A stretch of DNA of 22,682 nucleotides from positions 1 to 22,682 of the forward strand of contig JAKAMV010000047.1 in NCBI GenBank assembly GCA_021812735.1, given 5' to 3'. This DNA comes from Chloroflexota bacterium. Lineage in GTDB: Bacteria > Chloroflexota > Limnocylindria > Limnocylindrales > CSP1-4. This document shows, in pieces, positions 1 through 7,634 of the stretch. Every line of letters begins with the position of its first letter. The first letter of the stretch is position 1. A program made the position numbers and the translations under genes. Under the pieces are notes generated by a model that saw nothing but the letters and a program-made list of their open reading frames with translations, made no database searches and had not been told where the DNA came from.

Positions 1-1167
1 GCGAGCTCGGTCGAGCGGGCGGCCGCGGGCGAGGAGCCCACCAGCCCCGAGCTCCCCGGCGACGACGAGCTGAGCCGCCTGGCCGAGAGCCACGGCCGGC
101 TTGCGCGCGACCTGGCGCGCCGGACGCGCGAGCTCCGCCGGGTCCTGGACATCGTCGAGAGCGCCACGCTGGGCGAGGCGCCCGAGCAGCTCGCGAATCG
201 GGCCGCCGACGCGGCCCGCGAGGCGTTCGGGATGATCGACTGCGAGGTGCTGCTGATCGACCCGCGCGAGATCCCCTATGAGGAGCCCGTCCCGGGCGAG
301 CCCATCCCGGTCCGGGCCGTGCTGATCGCCAACGGGGAGGCACAGGGGATCGCGGTGGGGCACCTGCCGGCGACCCGCCCGTGGGAGCGCGCCGACCAGG
401 ACCTGTTCGAGCTGTTCGCGGTGGAGGTGGCGGCCGCGGTCCGCAACGCCGAGCTGTACGCGCGCGTCGAACGCCAGAACCACCGCCTGCGCGAGCTTGA
501 CGAGGCCAAGGACGACTTCCTGCGGGGCGTGTCCCACAACCTCCAGACGCCGCTCGCCAGCATCCGCGGGTACGCCCAGCAGCTGGCCGCGGAGGTGCCC
601 GACCGGCGCTTCGCGATCATCACCGAACAGGTCGACCGCCTCTCGCGGATGGTCCGCCAGCTGCTCACCGTCAGCCGCATCGAGTCGGGCGCCCTGCGGC
701 CCCGCCTCGAGGTGTTCGCGCCCGCGCCGCGCGTCCGCCGGACCTGGGAGGCGCTCGGCGCCGATGACGTCTCGTTCGCGCTGGAGGACCTCGCCGCCGG
801 CTGGCTCGCCCTGGGCGACCCCGACCAGCTCGACCAGGTCCTGTGGGCCCTGCTCGACAACGCGGTCCGCTACGGTGGGCGCGCCCCCGTCGAGGCGAGC
901 GTGGTGGCGAACCCCGCCGGCGGCGAGCTGACGATCACGGTCGCCGACCGCGGCCCGGGCGTGGACGAGGCCGACCGGGACCGGCTGTTCCGGCGCTTCG
1001 AGCGCGGCGCCGGGCGGCCCAGCGGGGAGGGCAGCGGCCTGGGGCTGTACGTCTCCCGCGAGCTCTGCCGGGCGATGGGCGGCGACCTGGAGCTGGCCAG
1101 GCCTGAGCCGGGGCGCGGCGCTGCGTTCGTCATCTCGCTCCCCGCCGAGGCGCCGGACGAGGCCTGA
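1..1167 (+). CDS. Sensor histidine kinase (GAF-HisKA-HATPase_c), 5' partial
   Basis: The reading frame is open from base 1, so the start lies outside the window; an internal ATG at 232 would cut a GAF-like domain in half. Numbering from base 1, a coiled segment precedes a GAF-like region (about residues 45-155). A HisKA dimerisation helix follows with the phospho-acceptor His at about residue 179 (motif VSHNLQTPLASI). The HATPase domain has an N box (LLDNAVRYGG, Asn about 287), a G1 box (DRGPG, about 316) and a G2 box (GSGLGL, about 345). No membrane segment is visible in this part. The residue after the His is Asn rather than the usual Glu/Asp. The protein should autophosphorylate and pass phosphate to a response regulator, which is not in the window. 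It ends inside a 19-bp tandem repeat and converges on module M. Confidence 0.9.
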   Translation, partial: ASSVERAAAGEEPTSPELPGDDELSRLAESHGRLARDLARRTRELRRVLDIVESATLGEAPEQLANRAADAAREAFGMIDCEVLLIDPREIPYEEPVPGEPIPVRAVLIANGEAQGIAVGHLPATRPWERADQDLFELFAVEVAAAVRNAELYARVERQNHRLRELDEAKDDFLRGVSHNLQTPLASIRGYAQQLAAEVPDRRFAIITEQVDRLSRMVRQLLTVSRIESGALRPRLEVFAPAPRVRRTWEALGADDVSFALEDLAAGWLALGDPDQLDQVLWALLDNAVRYGGRAPVEASVVANPAGGELTITVADRGPGVDEADRDRLFRRFERGAGRPSGEGSGLGLYVSRELCRAMGGDLELARPEPGRGAAFVISLPAEAPDEA

Positions 1168-1191
1168 GGCGCCGGACGAGGCCTGAGGCGC
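1147..1191. repeat. 19-bp tandem repeat spanning the kinase stop codon
   Basis: Two exact copies of the unit GAGGCGCCGGACGAGGCCT lie at 1147-1165 and 1166-1184, followed by a 7-base partial third copy. The kinase stop codon TGA spans the junction of the first and second copies, and an identical TGA spans the next junction. It looks like a recent slippage duplication that would not change the encoded protein. The rest of the 1168-1226 convergent gap holds only a GC palindrome near 1205-1214. Confidence 0.9.
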
Positions 1192-1226
1192 ATCGCCACC
1201 GGGTGCGCCGGCGCGGACGACCCCCC

Positions 1227-2273
1227 CTACTTCACCAGCTGCACCGCCAGCGCCTGCCCGGCGAATCCCGGCGTGGTCGTCGTCGGCCCCACGAAGAACG
1301 GCACCCGCCAGACGCCCTCGAGGTCCTTGCCGCCGTTGCAGGCGGTGATCTGGAAGCCGGTGAAGCCGACGATGTGGTAGTACGCGTTGGATCCGGAGCC
1401 GGCCGCGTAGTCCCACACCGGCACCGTGAGCACGCTCTTGTTGTTCACGTAGTAGCTGCAGTCGGCTGACGCCTTGTTGCCCGGCAGGCTGCCGACGAAG
1501 TCGCTGCTGCCGGGCAGGCCCACCTGGGTGCAGCAGCCGAACGCGTTGCCGGGCGGGCCGATCTCGGTCTGCAGGAACGGCTTGCTGTTGGAGCAGCCGC
1601 CCACGTTGGCGGGCGGGTCCTGGCCGAGCCCGTAGCCGCTGCAGCCGAACTTGAGCCAGCCGAAGCCGCCCGGCACGTTGAGCGTCCCGTTGGTGAAGCG
1701 CTGCGGGTCGCACACGCCGGAGCTGCCCGTGTTCGACGTCGCGTTGCCGGCACACGGGGTGCGGCCGTTGAAGAACGCCTGCGCGATGCCGGCCGCGAAT
1801 CCGCCCCGGGCGGTGGCCGTGGCGGCTGCCGTCCAGGTGCCGATCCCGATCACGCGCAGGAAGAACGGCTGCCAGCTCTTCTGGGTCGGGACCGTGACGC
1901 CGATCGCGGTGGACGGGATGGTGCCGCCGCCGACCCAGCCCGCCGATGCGCCGCTGGCGTCGATGTACTGCGGCCCGCCGGGCGCCCCGAACGCAACCGC
2001 GGCACCGTCATTGGCAGCCACGGTCGTGGAGATGGCCGCCCTTACGTTGTCGTCCGTGCCGTCGACCGCGTTGCCGCCGATCTTCTCGGCGACGAGCCGC
2101 GCGCCCGCCAGGGCGGCGAAGTCGGCCGCGTTCTGCACGGCCCGCCGCTGCGCCAGCCCGTACCCGCCGTCGATCACCAGCCCGACGCCCACGCAGAGGG
2201 CGGTCAGGGCCGCGGCGAACAGGACCAGCATCTGGCCCTGGCGGCCGGACCTCGCGATGTTGCGGCAGGGCAT
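1227..2273 (-). CDS. Module M TadG-like Flp pilus assembly protein
   Basis: This 348-residue protein is the third gene of the reverse-strand tricistron. The ORF extends further upstream, but the ATG at 2273 is preceded by AGGAGG seven bases away and follows the upstream stop codon closely, so this start is well supported. The N-terminus has a short basic stretch, GQMLVLFAAALT and one hydrophobic helix, then LVIDGGYGLAQRRAVQNAADFAALAGA. This is the usual TadE/G-like N-terminal pattern (PF13400 type). The remainder is Gly/Asn/Cys-rich and presumably extracytoplasmic. It contains a GFGWLKF motif that matches GWLxW in the TadG proteins of modules C and D. The processing-site Glu found in TadE proteins is absent, as expected for TadG. 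Its role in minor pilin assembly or surface anchoring is inferred from the family. Confidence 0.85.
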   Translation of the reverse strand: MPCRNIARSGRQGQMLVLFAAALTALCVGVGLVIDGGYGLAQRRAVQNAADFAALAGARLVAEKIGGNAVDGTDDNVRAAISTTVAANDGAAVAFGAPGGPQYIDASGASAGWVGGGTIPSTAIGVTVPTQKSWQPFFLRVIGIGTWTAAATATARGGFAAGIAQAFFNGRTPCAGNATSNTGSSGVCDPQRFTNGTLNVPGGFGWLKFGCSGYGLGQDPPANVGGCSNSKPFLQTEIGPPGNAFGCCTQVGLPGSSDFVGSLPGNKASADCSYYVNNKSVLTVPVWDYAAGSGSNAYYHIVGFTGFQITACNGGKDLEGVWRVPFFVGPTTTTPGFAGQALAVQLVK

Positions 2274-2284
2274 GCGGGAGCCTC

Positions 2285-2842
2285 CTAGTTGATGACCATG
2301 GAGGACGAGCCGGACAGCCAGACGGGCCCCAGGAACTGGCCGATGATCGGCGTGATGGCCGTGTACTGCAGCTCGACGCGGACCGACACGACGTCGCTGG
2401 GCGAGCGGCTGGTGCAGGTGACGCCGGTCCACGGACCGGTCGGGGCGCTGCCCTCCGCATCGCAGCTGAGGAACAGGTGGCCGTCGCCGATCGACCCGAA
2501 CGGGGCCGTCATGCGGTTGGCCGCGGTGCGGGCGTCCGAGTAGAGGCTGGGCGAGCCCGAGGCCACGGCGGCTGGGCACACCGGTCCGTTCGTCGCGCCG
2601 CAGGCGGCGTCGGTCGAGCCGACCCAGCCCGCCTCCACCGAGGCCTGCCGCGCCGCCTCCCGGGCCGCCTGGGACACGACGCTGTTCTCGTAGACCAGGC
2701 GTCCGCCGTCGATCACAGCGAACAGGAGCAGCACGAAGACGGGCAGCAGGAGGGCGAACTCGACCAGCGTCTGGCCGCCGCGGCGGCGCCGGCCGGCGAC
2801 ATCCCGAGCGCCCTCGGCGGGCACGACGCGTTGAACCGTCAC
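2285..2842 (-). CDS. Module M TadE2-like pseudopilin
   Basis: This 185-residue protein is the second gene of module M. The start is taken as the GTG at 2842, whose bases overlap the TGA of the upstream gene (GTGA), which implies translational coupling. A basic N-terminus (AGRRRRGGQ) leads into GQTLVEFALLLPVFVLLLFAVIDGGRLVYE and then a helix VVSQAAREAARQAS. In class III (Flp/TadE/TadF) prepilins the TadV-type peptidase cuts after the Gly, leaving Glu at +5, and both residues are present here. The C-terminal half ends with a hydrophobic YTAITPIIGQFLGP stretch seen in all TadE proteins of this window (xITPLIG type). The larger ORF in this frame that reaches 4093 runs across the coding region of TadE1 and is a shadow. 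Confidence 0.87.
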   Translation of the reverse strand: MTVQRVVPAEGARDVAGRRRRGGQTLVEFALLLPVFVLLLFAVIDGGRLVYENSVVSQAAREAARQASVEAGWVGSTDAACGATNGPVCPAAVASGSPSLYSDARTAANRMTAPFGSIGDGHLFLSCDAEGSAPTGPWTGVTCTSRSPSDVVSVRVELQYTAITPIIGQFLGPVWLSGSSSMVIN

Positions 2843-3963
2843 TTCGTCGCCTGGAGTGTGGTGGACTGGGCCCCGCACGAGCCGCCCTGGATGGTCAGCG
2901 TCACGGTCCACGGGCCGGACCCCGAGTAGTTGTGCTGCGGCGGGTTCTGCAGCGTGGAGACGGTTCCGTCGCCGAAGCTCCAGCTCCACGACGTGGGGGC
3001 GGGCTGCCCCGTGTAGGCGCCCGTGAACGTGTACTTGCCCGCGTGGCCGGTCTCGTTGGCCGTGATGCTCGGGAGGTAGTTGCAGATCGGGGCCGCCGTC
3101 GGCGTCGGGTTCGGGATTGGCGTGGGCGTCGGGGTGGGAGTCGGGGACGGGGTTGGCGTGGGTGACGGCGCCACGCCGATGTCGAGCGTCTGCGTGGCGC
3201 TTACGGTGCCGGCCGGGTTGCCCACCGTGAGCGTGATCGTGTAGTGGCCGCCCGCCGCGTAGGTGTAGCTCGCCGTCTTGCCGGTGACGGGGATCGTGAG
3301 GCTGGCGCCGTCGCCCATGTCCCAGTCGTAGCTCGCGATGGCGCACTGGCCGCCGGTGGGCGTGGACGCGGAGGCGTCGAGGCTGACCGTGAGGTTGGCG
3401 GTGGCCACCGTGAAGCTGGGCATCGGCAGGGTTTGGCAGGTGGTGGGCGCCGATCCGCCGCTGGCAGCCAGATGGAGCACCGCCGAGGAGGCGGACGCCT
3501 TGAGGCTGACCGCGCCGCCGAAGAACGTGCCGATGACCGGCGTCAGGAAGGTGAACGGCTCGGAGGCGCCGACCGTGATCGTGTTGCCCGTGCCGCTGCC
3601 CGCGGCCGCGGTGCTGCAGTCGATCGGGACGCCGAGCTGGTCGGCACAGGTCGTGGTGAACGTCAGGCCGCCTTCGCCGCCCTGGCCCTGCACGTTGACC
3701 TCCTGACGCCCGCGCGCCGCGATGCCGTTGGTGTCGGTGGGATTGCCGGCCGCGTACACCGCCGCCTCTCGCGAGGCGTTGGTCACCGAGATGTAGGTGA
3801 AGAACAGGCGGCCGAAGTCCAGCGCGATCACGGCCAGCATGAGCAGCACCGGCAGCAGCAGCGCGAACTCGACGGTCGACTGGCCGGCCCGGGCGCGGCG
3901 AGACGTTGTGGCGCACCCGCCGCGAGGCAGCCCGTTCGGTCGGAAGCCCTTCCCCGGTCCCAT
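2839..3963 (-). CDS. Module M TadE1-like pseudopilin with two PKD domains
   Basis: With the ATG at 3963 the product has 374 residues. Upstream in-frame ATGs at 4050 and 4131 precede or sit inside the predicted promoter (4039-4064), so 3963 is preferred, although no strong ribosome binding site is visible. The protein has a basic N-terminus, then RAGQSTVEFALLLPVLLM (class III processing site, Gly27, Glu at +5) with a single membrane helix. A central region ends in FLTPVIGTFFGG. PKD domain 1 is at about residues 181-262 (YDWDMGDG, then GGHYTITLTVGNPAG). A Pro/Thr-rich linker covers about 265-291, and PKD domain 2 about 294-374 (WSWSFGDG, then PWTVTLTI). PKD domains are Ig-like folds common in surface proteins. 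An exposed, possibly adhesive minor pilin is inferred. It overlaps TadE2 by four bases (GTGA). Confidence 0.85.
   Translation of the reverse strand: MGPGKGFRPNGLPRGGCATTSRRARAGQSTVEFALLLPVLLMLAVIALDFGRLFFTYISVTNASREAAVYAAGNPTDTNGIAARGRQEVNVQGQGGEGGLTFTTTCADQLGVPIDCSTAAAGSGTGNTITVGASEPFTFLTPVIGTFFGGAVSLKASASSAVLHLAASGGSAPTTCQTLPMPSFTVATANLTVSLDASASTPTGGQCAIASYDWDMGDGASLTIPVTGKTASYTYAAGGHYTITLTVGNPAGTVSATQTLDIGVAPSPTPTPSPTPTPTPTPIPNPTPTAAPICNYLPSITANETGHAGKYTFTGAYTGQPAPTSWSWSFGDGTVSTLQNPPQHNYSGSGPWTVTLTIQGGSCGAQSTTLQATK
3097..3172 (-). repeat. Low-complexity Pro/Thr linker-coding tract
   Basis: A degenerate six-base periodic tract (GTGGGCGTCGGG-like on the + strand) encodes alternating Pro and Thr/Ser between the two PKD domains of TadE1 in module M. 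Such tracts are prone to slippage and usually encode extended, wall-spanning stalks. Confidence 0.7.
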
Positions 3964-3984
3964 CGCTCGATCGATAGCCGCGCC

Positions 3985-4003
3985 ACCTTGCCGCCCGCTT
4001 TGC
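3985..4003 (-). promoter_or_regulatory. 19-nt paired GYAAR leader element, module M
   Basis: On the minus strand this reads GCAAAGCGGGCGGCAAGGT. It fits the pattern GYAAR-N7-GYAAGGT also found ahead of modules A, C and D, with the two half-sites starting 12 bases apart. It lies between the predicted promoter and the TadE1 start. It could be a protein-binding direct repeat or a short RNA leader motif; the sequence alone does not decide. Confidence 0.5.
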
Positions 4004-4038
4004 AGCGGCACGAACGATGGGACCGTGGCGCGCTGGAT

Positions 4039-4064
4039 CGATCGGACCATGCCGGAGACATTTC
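4039..4064 (-). promoter_or_regulatory. Sigma-28-like promoter of module M
   Basis: On the minus strand, GAAA (4064-4061) is followed by 14 bases and TCCGATCG (4046-4039). The spacer ends GGCATGG, close to GGCCATGA of module D. The layout matches the FliA/SigD/WhiG consensus TAAA-N15-GCCGATAA. Transcription would begin near 4032 and give a leader of about 70 bases before the ATG at 3963, similar to module C. The assignment rests on pattern similarity and recurrence. Confidence 0.5.
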
Positions 4065-4243
4065 CGAGCACGACTCGAGCCCTCTTGGGGCACCGTCGCT
4101 CCGACCGCGTGGTGTGCCCGCGCACCGGCAATGGAGGGCGACCCGTGGTCTGTTAGGGGTGCTGCAATGCGTCAGCGCGAGAGCTTCCCGCTCGTTGGAT
4201 GGGCCCTGACTCCTCCGGCGTGCGTCATCGTCCCGGAATCGAT

Positions 4244-4262
4244 GTAAGGGCTGTTGCAAGGT
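4244..4262 (+). promoter_or_regulatory. 19-nt paired GYAAR leader element, module A
   Basis: The sequence GTAAGGGCTGTTGCAAGGT matches the GYAAR-N7-GYAAGGT pattern of modules M, C and D, with 12-base half-site spacing. It lies about 60 bases before the TadE1 start. A GGATGGGC at 4197-4204 resembles the sequence just after the promoter-like box in modules C and D, but no clear GAAA...CCGA pair is visible here. Confidence 0.5.
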
Positions 4263-4320
4263 CACGGCGCAACACTTCTGCCCGCACCCGAGGGGAGAGC
4301 TCGGGACGGGGAGTCAGCGG

Positions 4321-4890
4321 ATGCGTCTCAGAATCTTGAGGCTGTGCCGGGGGGGCCGCGCGCGCGCCAGGGCTCGGCAGACCACGGGCAAGTTAGGCCA
4401 ATCGCTGCCGGAATTCGCCCTGGTTCTCGTGCCGATCATGCTCCTGCTGCTCGGCGCGATCCAGTTCGGCGCGATCTGGGCAACGCAGGTCGGCGTGACC
4501 AACGCCGTGCGCGACGCAGCCCGTGCCGCATCGCTCGTCCAGCCAAAGGCCGATGCGGCGGGAACAATCGACACGACCACCGAGACTGCGTACGCGAACT
4601 CGGTCAAGATCAACAAGCTCCTGGCGGGTCTCGCCGCCCAAGTTCCCTTCTACAGCTCGACGAACCTGCAGTCCGTGTCGATCTGCTACACGAGCGTCAC
4701 TGACGTGTCCGGCTCGCTTTCGCTCGAGACGACCGTCACGGTGCGTTACGGCCACAGCATCTTCATCCCGTTGATCGCGGGCGTGCTCGGCACGAACAAC
4801 CTTGCCGCCACGAGCACGATCACGCTGCCGGTGGGCCTCGACAAGCCGTATTCGCTTCCGGCAGCCGGCACGAGCGGATGCTCCTCGTGA
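4321..4890 (+). CDS. Module A TadE1-like pseudopilin
   Basis: This 189-residue protein is the first gene of module A. The ATG at 4321 has a GGGGAG-like ribosome binding site about seven bases upstream. A very basic N-terminus is followed by LGQSLPEFALVLVPIMLLLLGAIQFG, a class III signal with Gly-Gln and Glu at +5 but Pro at +4 instead of the usual Val. The helix VTNAVRDAARAAS follows. The C-terminal part includes SIFIPLIAGVLG, equivalent to the LITPLIG stretch of its paralogues. Unlike TadE1 of the other modules it has no added extracellular domain. It may pair with TadE2 and TadG as minor pilins or assembly factors. Confidence 0.87.
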   Translation: MRLRILRLCRGGRARARARQTTGKLGQSLPEFALVLVPIMLLLLGAIQFGAIWATQVGVTNAVRDAARAASLVQPKADAAGTIDTTTETAYANSVKINKLLAGLAAQVPFYSSTNLQSVSICYTSVTDVSGSLSLETTVTVRYGHSIFIPLIAGVLGTNNLAATSTITLPVGLDKPYSLPAAGTSGCSS

Positions 4891-5441
4891 TGGCGCACGT
4901 GCGGCGGAAGGCCCGTGGCCAGTCGCTCGTGGAGTTCGCCCTGGTCTTCCCGGTCTTCCTCCTCGCCGTCTTCGCCGTGATCCAGTTCAGTTTCCTCATG
5001 GGCGGCCAGGACGCCATGACCAACGCGGTTCGCGAGGCGACGCGCTACGCGTCTACCCTTCCGGTCTCGAACACGACCGATGCGGGATCGTGCTCCAGCC
5101 CTTCCTCCACCGCCGGGCGCGCCTACACCCAGCTCTTGGCGTCCCTTCAGAGCAAGCTGCCCGGGTACAGCGCCAGCAACCTCGTGGGGTGCGGCGCAGC
5201 GGCTCCAGCGTCGTCAGTCTCCTACTGCATTCGCGCCAACCCGGATTCCACGTACTCGATCTACGTGACGGTCCAGGTTGTCTACCGTCACCCGCTCTTC
5301 GTGCCACTCGTCGGCGCGATCATCGACCGGATCGATGGGACGGCGGACAACGCCCTCCGCGCCTCCGCGCAAGAGCAGATGCGCGTGGAGACATTCAATC
5401 TGAGCGGCAGCTACCTCGGAGGGTTCTCCACATGCCCCTGA
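4890..5441 (+). CDS. Module A TadE2-like pseudopilin
   Basis: The ATG at 4890 shares its A with the TGA of TadE1 (TGATG junction), giving 183 residues. An in-frame ATG at 4878 would add four residues (MLLV) and is possible. The N-terminus RRKARGQSLVEFALVFPVFLLAVFAVIQFSF has the class III cleavage pattern and one membrane helix, then DAMTNAVREATRYAS. The C-terminal region has a short hydrophobic LFVPLVGAII stretch and several Cys residues that could form disulphides outside the membrane. The last ten bases overlap TadG. Confidence 0.87.
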   Translation: MAHVRRKARGQSLVEFALVFPVFLLAVFAVIQFSFLMGGQDAMTNAVREATRYASTLPVSNTTDAGSCSSPSSTAGRAYTQLLASLQSKLPGYSASNLVGCGAAAPASSVSYCIRANPDSTYSIYVTVQVVYRHPLFVPLVGAIIDRIDGTADNALRASAQEQMRVETFNLSGSYLGGFSTCP

Positions 5442-7207
5442 TCGTTGCGGGCCGCGCGCCGGATCCACGCACCGCGCCCGATCGCGTGCGGGGGCAGATC
5501 ATCGTTCTCTTCGCCCTCTTCGTCGTCGTGCTCATCGGCTTCGCGGCCATCGCCGTCGACTTGGGGTCGTACCTCAAGGTTCGGCGCGACTACCAGAATG
5601 CCGCCGACGCAGCTGCGCTGTCAGGCGCGCCGTTCCTCGTCGGAAACACGCCTGATCGCACGAGTGCCCGCCATGCCGCATGGGACAGCCTGGCGTCCCA
5701 GCTGAACGTCACGATCGCGGGTACTCCGTGGACGAGCGACACCGCGGCGGCCAGCCCCGTCACGGACACGACAAGCACGTTCAGCATGTGGGTCAGCACG
5801 CCGCCCATCAACGCGGGCACGAAATACCCTGGCACATACACGAGCACGTCGGACAAGTCGATATTCGTCTACGTGCAGGCGGAGAGCCCGTCGTACTTCT
5901 CGCGCATCTTCGGCATCAACGATGCCCTCGTGACTGCTTGGGCGACGGCCGGCGACTTTCCAAGCTCGTTCGCCGTGATCACGCTGCGCCAGCCCGGGCA
6001 GGCTGGCCCTGCCCAGCCCGACATCAACCTGGCCGGGACCAACGTATCCCTCACCGTGGTGGGCGGCGACGTCGGCGGCAACTACAACATGAAGTTGAAC
6101 TCGAATTCGACCCTCGTGCTGCCCAACGACAGCGAGGTCTACCTTCACGACTACGTGTCGTGCGGCGCGAGTTGCTGGGGCAACACGCAGATCAACAACG
6201 GGGGCATACCGGCGCCATTTGCCCTGAAGACTGCGAAGCAGCTCCCAGGCCCCATCCCCGACCCGAACTACCCGCTACCGACGAGCACGGTGGGGGGGCC
6301 GACGGCGCCGACATCGGCGCTGCCGTACGGCTTCACCCCGGAGTCATCCGTGGACAAGAAGTCGGGCAACGGGGTTGTACTGGTCGGCTCCGGCGGTGAC
6401 ACTCCGGCAGCGCACAGCGTCACCACGGTGGGCGGTGTTCAGACATGCGTCGGATCGCAGGCCGTTCGAATTGGACCGGGCTTCTACACCAAGCTCCAGG
6501 TGAGCGGCCCGTACTGCGTCATTCTCGACCCGACCTACCGCCACAACTGCATCAGCATTGGCGCAGGGTGCACGGACACGCCGACGGCTGTCCCGCAGTC
6601 CCAGATGCCCGGCGTGTTCTACTTCGCCTTCAATAGCGGAGGAGGCGGCGGGATCAACATCGGCAACGGTGCGATGGTGGTGGGCGACGGCGTCACGATC
6701 GTCATGAGACCGAGCGACAGCGGCGACAAGGATCTAGTTGCCGTCAGTGGCGGGGCGAGTTCGCCCGCCATCATGGACCTCAACAACGGCGTCAGTCCGC
6801 TCGTGTCTGTGGCGGAGGCGTCCGGGGCGTGGACGAGGCGCGGAGCACAGCCGTACACATGGTCAGGCTCCTCGTGGACGTACACGAACATGTACGAGTC
6901 CGATTCGACGCAGACGGGCGTCGCCCTGTACGTGATGCGCCGCGACCAGCTGGGCCTCGTCGGGATCGCGGCGGACGACAACACCAACGTCATCGGGGTG
7001 AACGCGAACGCCGCCCTCTCATGGACCGGGGTCACCTATGCGCCCCACGACAACGTCACGCTCGCCGGACAGCCGGGCCACAACGGCGTGGGCCAGCTGG
7101 TGTGCTGGACCTTCACCTTCAATGGCGGCACGAATGTGACGCAGACCTACTCGGGACCGGTGAGCGGGATCCCGATGCTCATCGAGCCATACGTCGGGGA
7201 GCCCTGA
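5432..7207 (+). CDS. Module A TadG-like protein with long beta-helix-like C-terminus
   Basis: The ATG at 5432 has a strong GGAGGG site about nine bases upstream and overlaps TadE2 by ten bases; the product has 591 residues. The N-terminus is RGQIIVLFALFVVVLIGFAAIAVDLGSYLKVRRDYQNAADAAALSGAPFL, quoted here in two parts as RGQIIVLFALFVVVLIGFAA and VDLGSYLKVRRDYQNAADAA, the TadE/G-like membrane and helix region. The rest, from about residue 185, is Gly/Asn/Ser/Thr-rich with short alternating hydrophobic strands (NLAGTNVSLTVVGGDVGG; INIGNGAMVVGDGVTIVM; IGVNANAALSWTGVTYAP). This suggests a parallel beta-helix. It is much longer than the other TadG proteins here (348-428) and lacks their GWLxW motif. 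An exposed structural or adhesive role is inferred. Confidence 0.85.
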   Translation: MPLIVAGRAPDPRTAPDRVRGQIIVLFALFVVVLIGFAAIAVDLGSYLKVRRDYQNAADAAALSGAPFLVGNTPDRTSARHAAWDSLASQLNVTIAGTPWTSDTAAASPVTDTTSTFSMWVSTPPINAGTKYPGTYTSTSDKSIFVYVQAESPSYFSRIFGINDALVTAWATAGDFPSSFAVITLRQPGQAGPAQPDINLAGTNVSLTVVGGDVGGNYNMKLNSNSTLVLPNDSEVYLHDYVSCGASCWGNTQINNGGIPAPFALKTAKQLPGPIPDPNYPLPTSTVGGPTAPTSALPYGFTPESSVDKKSGNGVVLVGSGGDTPAAHSVTTVGGVQTCVGSQAVRIGPGFYTKLQVSGPYCVILDPTYRHNCISIGAGCTDTPTAVPQSQMPGVFYFAFNSGGGGGINIGNGAMVVGDGVTIVMRPSDSGDKDLVAVSGGASSPAIMDLNNGVSPLVSVAEASGAWTRRGAQPYTWSGSSWTYTNMYESDSTQTGVALYVMRRDQLGLVGIAADDNTNVIGVNANAALSWTGVTYAPHDNVTLAGQPGHNGVGQLVCWTFTFNGGTNVTQTYSGPVSGIPMLIEPYVGEP

Positions 7208-7420
7208 GCCAGCGTTAGCCACGTTTCCGCTGTCGTGCGGGGTGCCGAAGCACCTTCAGCCATGTGCTGTGACCGGAGAGGCGTGAGGTGGAACCCAGGC
7301 GGCTCGGGGGTCGCTCATTGCGGGCAGCGTGAGGGCGTGCGCTCGCACCCACGTGGGGTGGCGCAACGCCCCCGTTCGTTCGAGTGTGATGCGGTTGGCT
7401 ACGTGGTGCGCGGCGGCAAC

Positions 7421-7447
7421 GAAACGCGTGCATCGTTGGACCGAGAG
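7421..7447 (+). promoter_or_regulatory. Sigma-28-like promoter of module B
   Basis: GAAA at 7421-7424, a 15-base spacer and ACCGAGAG at 7440-7447 follow the same layout as the elements ahead of modules M, C and D. The -10-like box differs from CCGATCG in its last bases, so this is the weakest of the four. Confidence 0.35.
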
Positions 7448-7471
7448 GACTAGGCTTGGCCCCTAGTACTC
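7445..7471 (+). other. Hairpin 1 in module B leader
   Basis: GAGGACTAG (7445-7453) pairs with CTAGTACTC (7463-7471) with one mismatch around a nine-base loop. It immediately follows the promoter-like box, so it would lie at the 5' end of the transcript. Confidence 0.4.
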
Positions 7472-7480
7472 TTGGGTCCC

Positions 7481-7509
7481 TGCGGCCGCCAGAGGGACTG
7501 GTGGCCGCA
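7481..7509 (+). other. Hairpin 2 in module B leader (12-bp stem)
   Basis: TGCGGCCGCCAG (7481-7492) pairs with CTGGTGGCCGCA (7498-7509) through 12 base pairs including one G-U, closing an AGGGA loop. No T-run follows, so a simple intrinsic terminator is unlikely. The AGGGA loop could be an exposed binding site. A regulatory role is inference. Confidence 0.5.
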
Positions 7510-7634
7510 AACCGGGCGGATCGCCTTGTCGGGGCGACCCCTAGAAGTCGATAGGCAACCTGAAGCACTTCAGCCACTGGTTGGCCGGGGGAGTGTGAAT
7601 GGACTCACGGCGACCCGCACGGGTCCTTTCTGGC

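Larger units (their letters stand above)
3964..4320. other. Divergent intergenic region between modules M and A
   Basis: The 357 bases separate the reverse-strand TadE1 of module M from the forward TadE1 of module A. It contains the M-side promoter-like element (4039-4064), the M leader repeat (3985-4003) and the A leader repeat (4244-4262). ORFs here are short or are upstream extensions of TadE1. No separate gene is supported. Confidence 0.6.
7208..7634. other. Long structured intergenic leader ahead of module B
   Basis: These 427 bases hold no convincing gene. A small GGTGC-CGAA-GCACC hairpin at 7241-7254 may help end module A transcription. A promoter-like box is at 7421-7447. Three hairpin-capable segments follow (7445-7471, 7481-7509 and a weaker one about 7514-7541). 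GCAAACCGGGCG at 7507-7518 resembles only the first half of the 19-nt leader element of module M. I compared it by eye with c-di-GMP and cobalamin riboswitch cores and saw no match. Confidence 0.5.

Noticed and set aside
2285..4093. A 602-codon minus-strand frame covering TadE2 and the DNA of TadE1 of module M
   Set aside because: Only the last 185 codons look like a protein (TadE2). The upstream part is His/Arg/Gly-rich and overlaps a clearly coding frame with PKD domains.
7208..7634. c-di-GMP or cobalamin riboswitch in the module B leader
   Set aside because: The conserved core sequences of these classes were not found by eye; only generic hairpins are visible.
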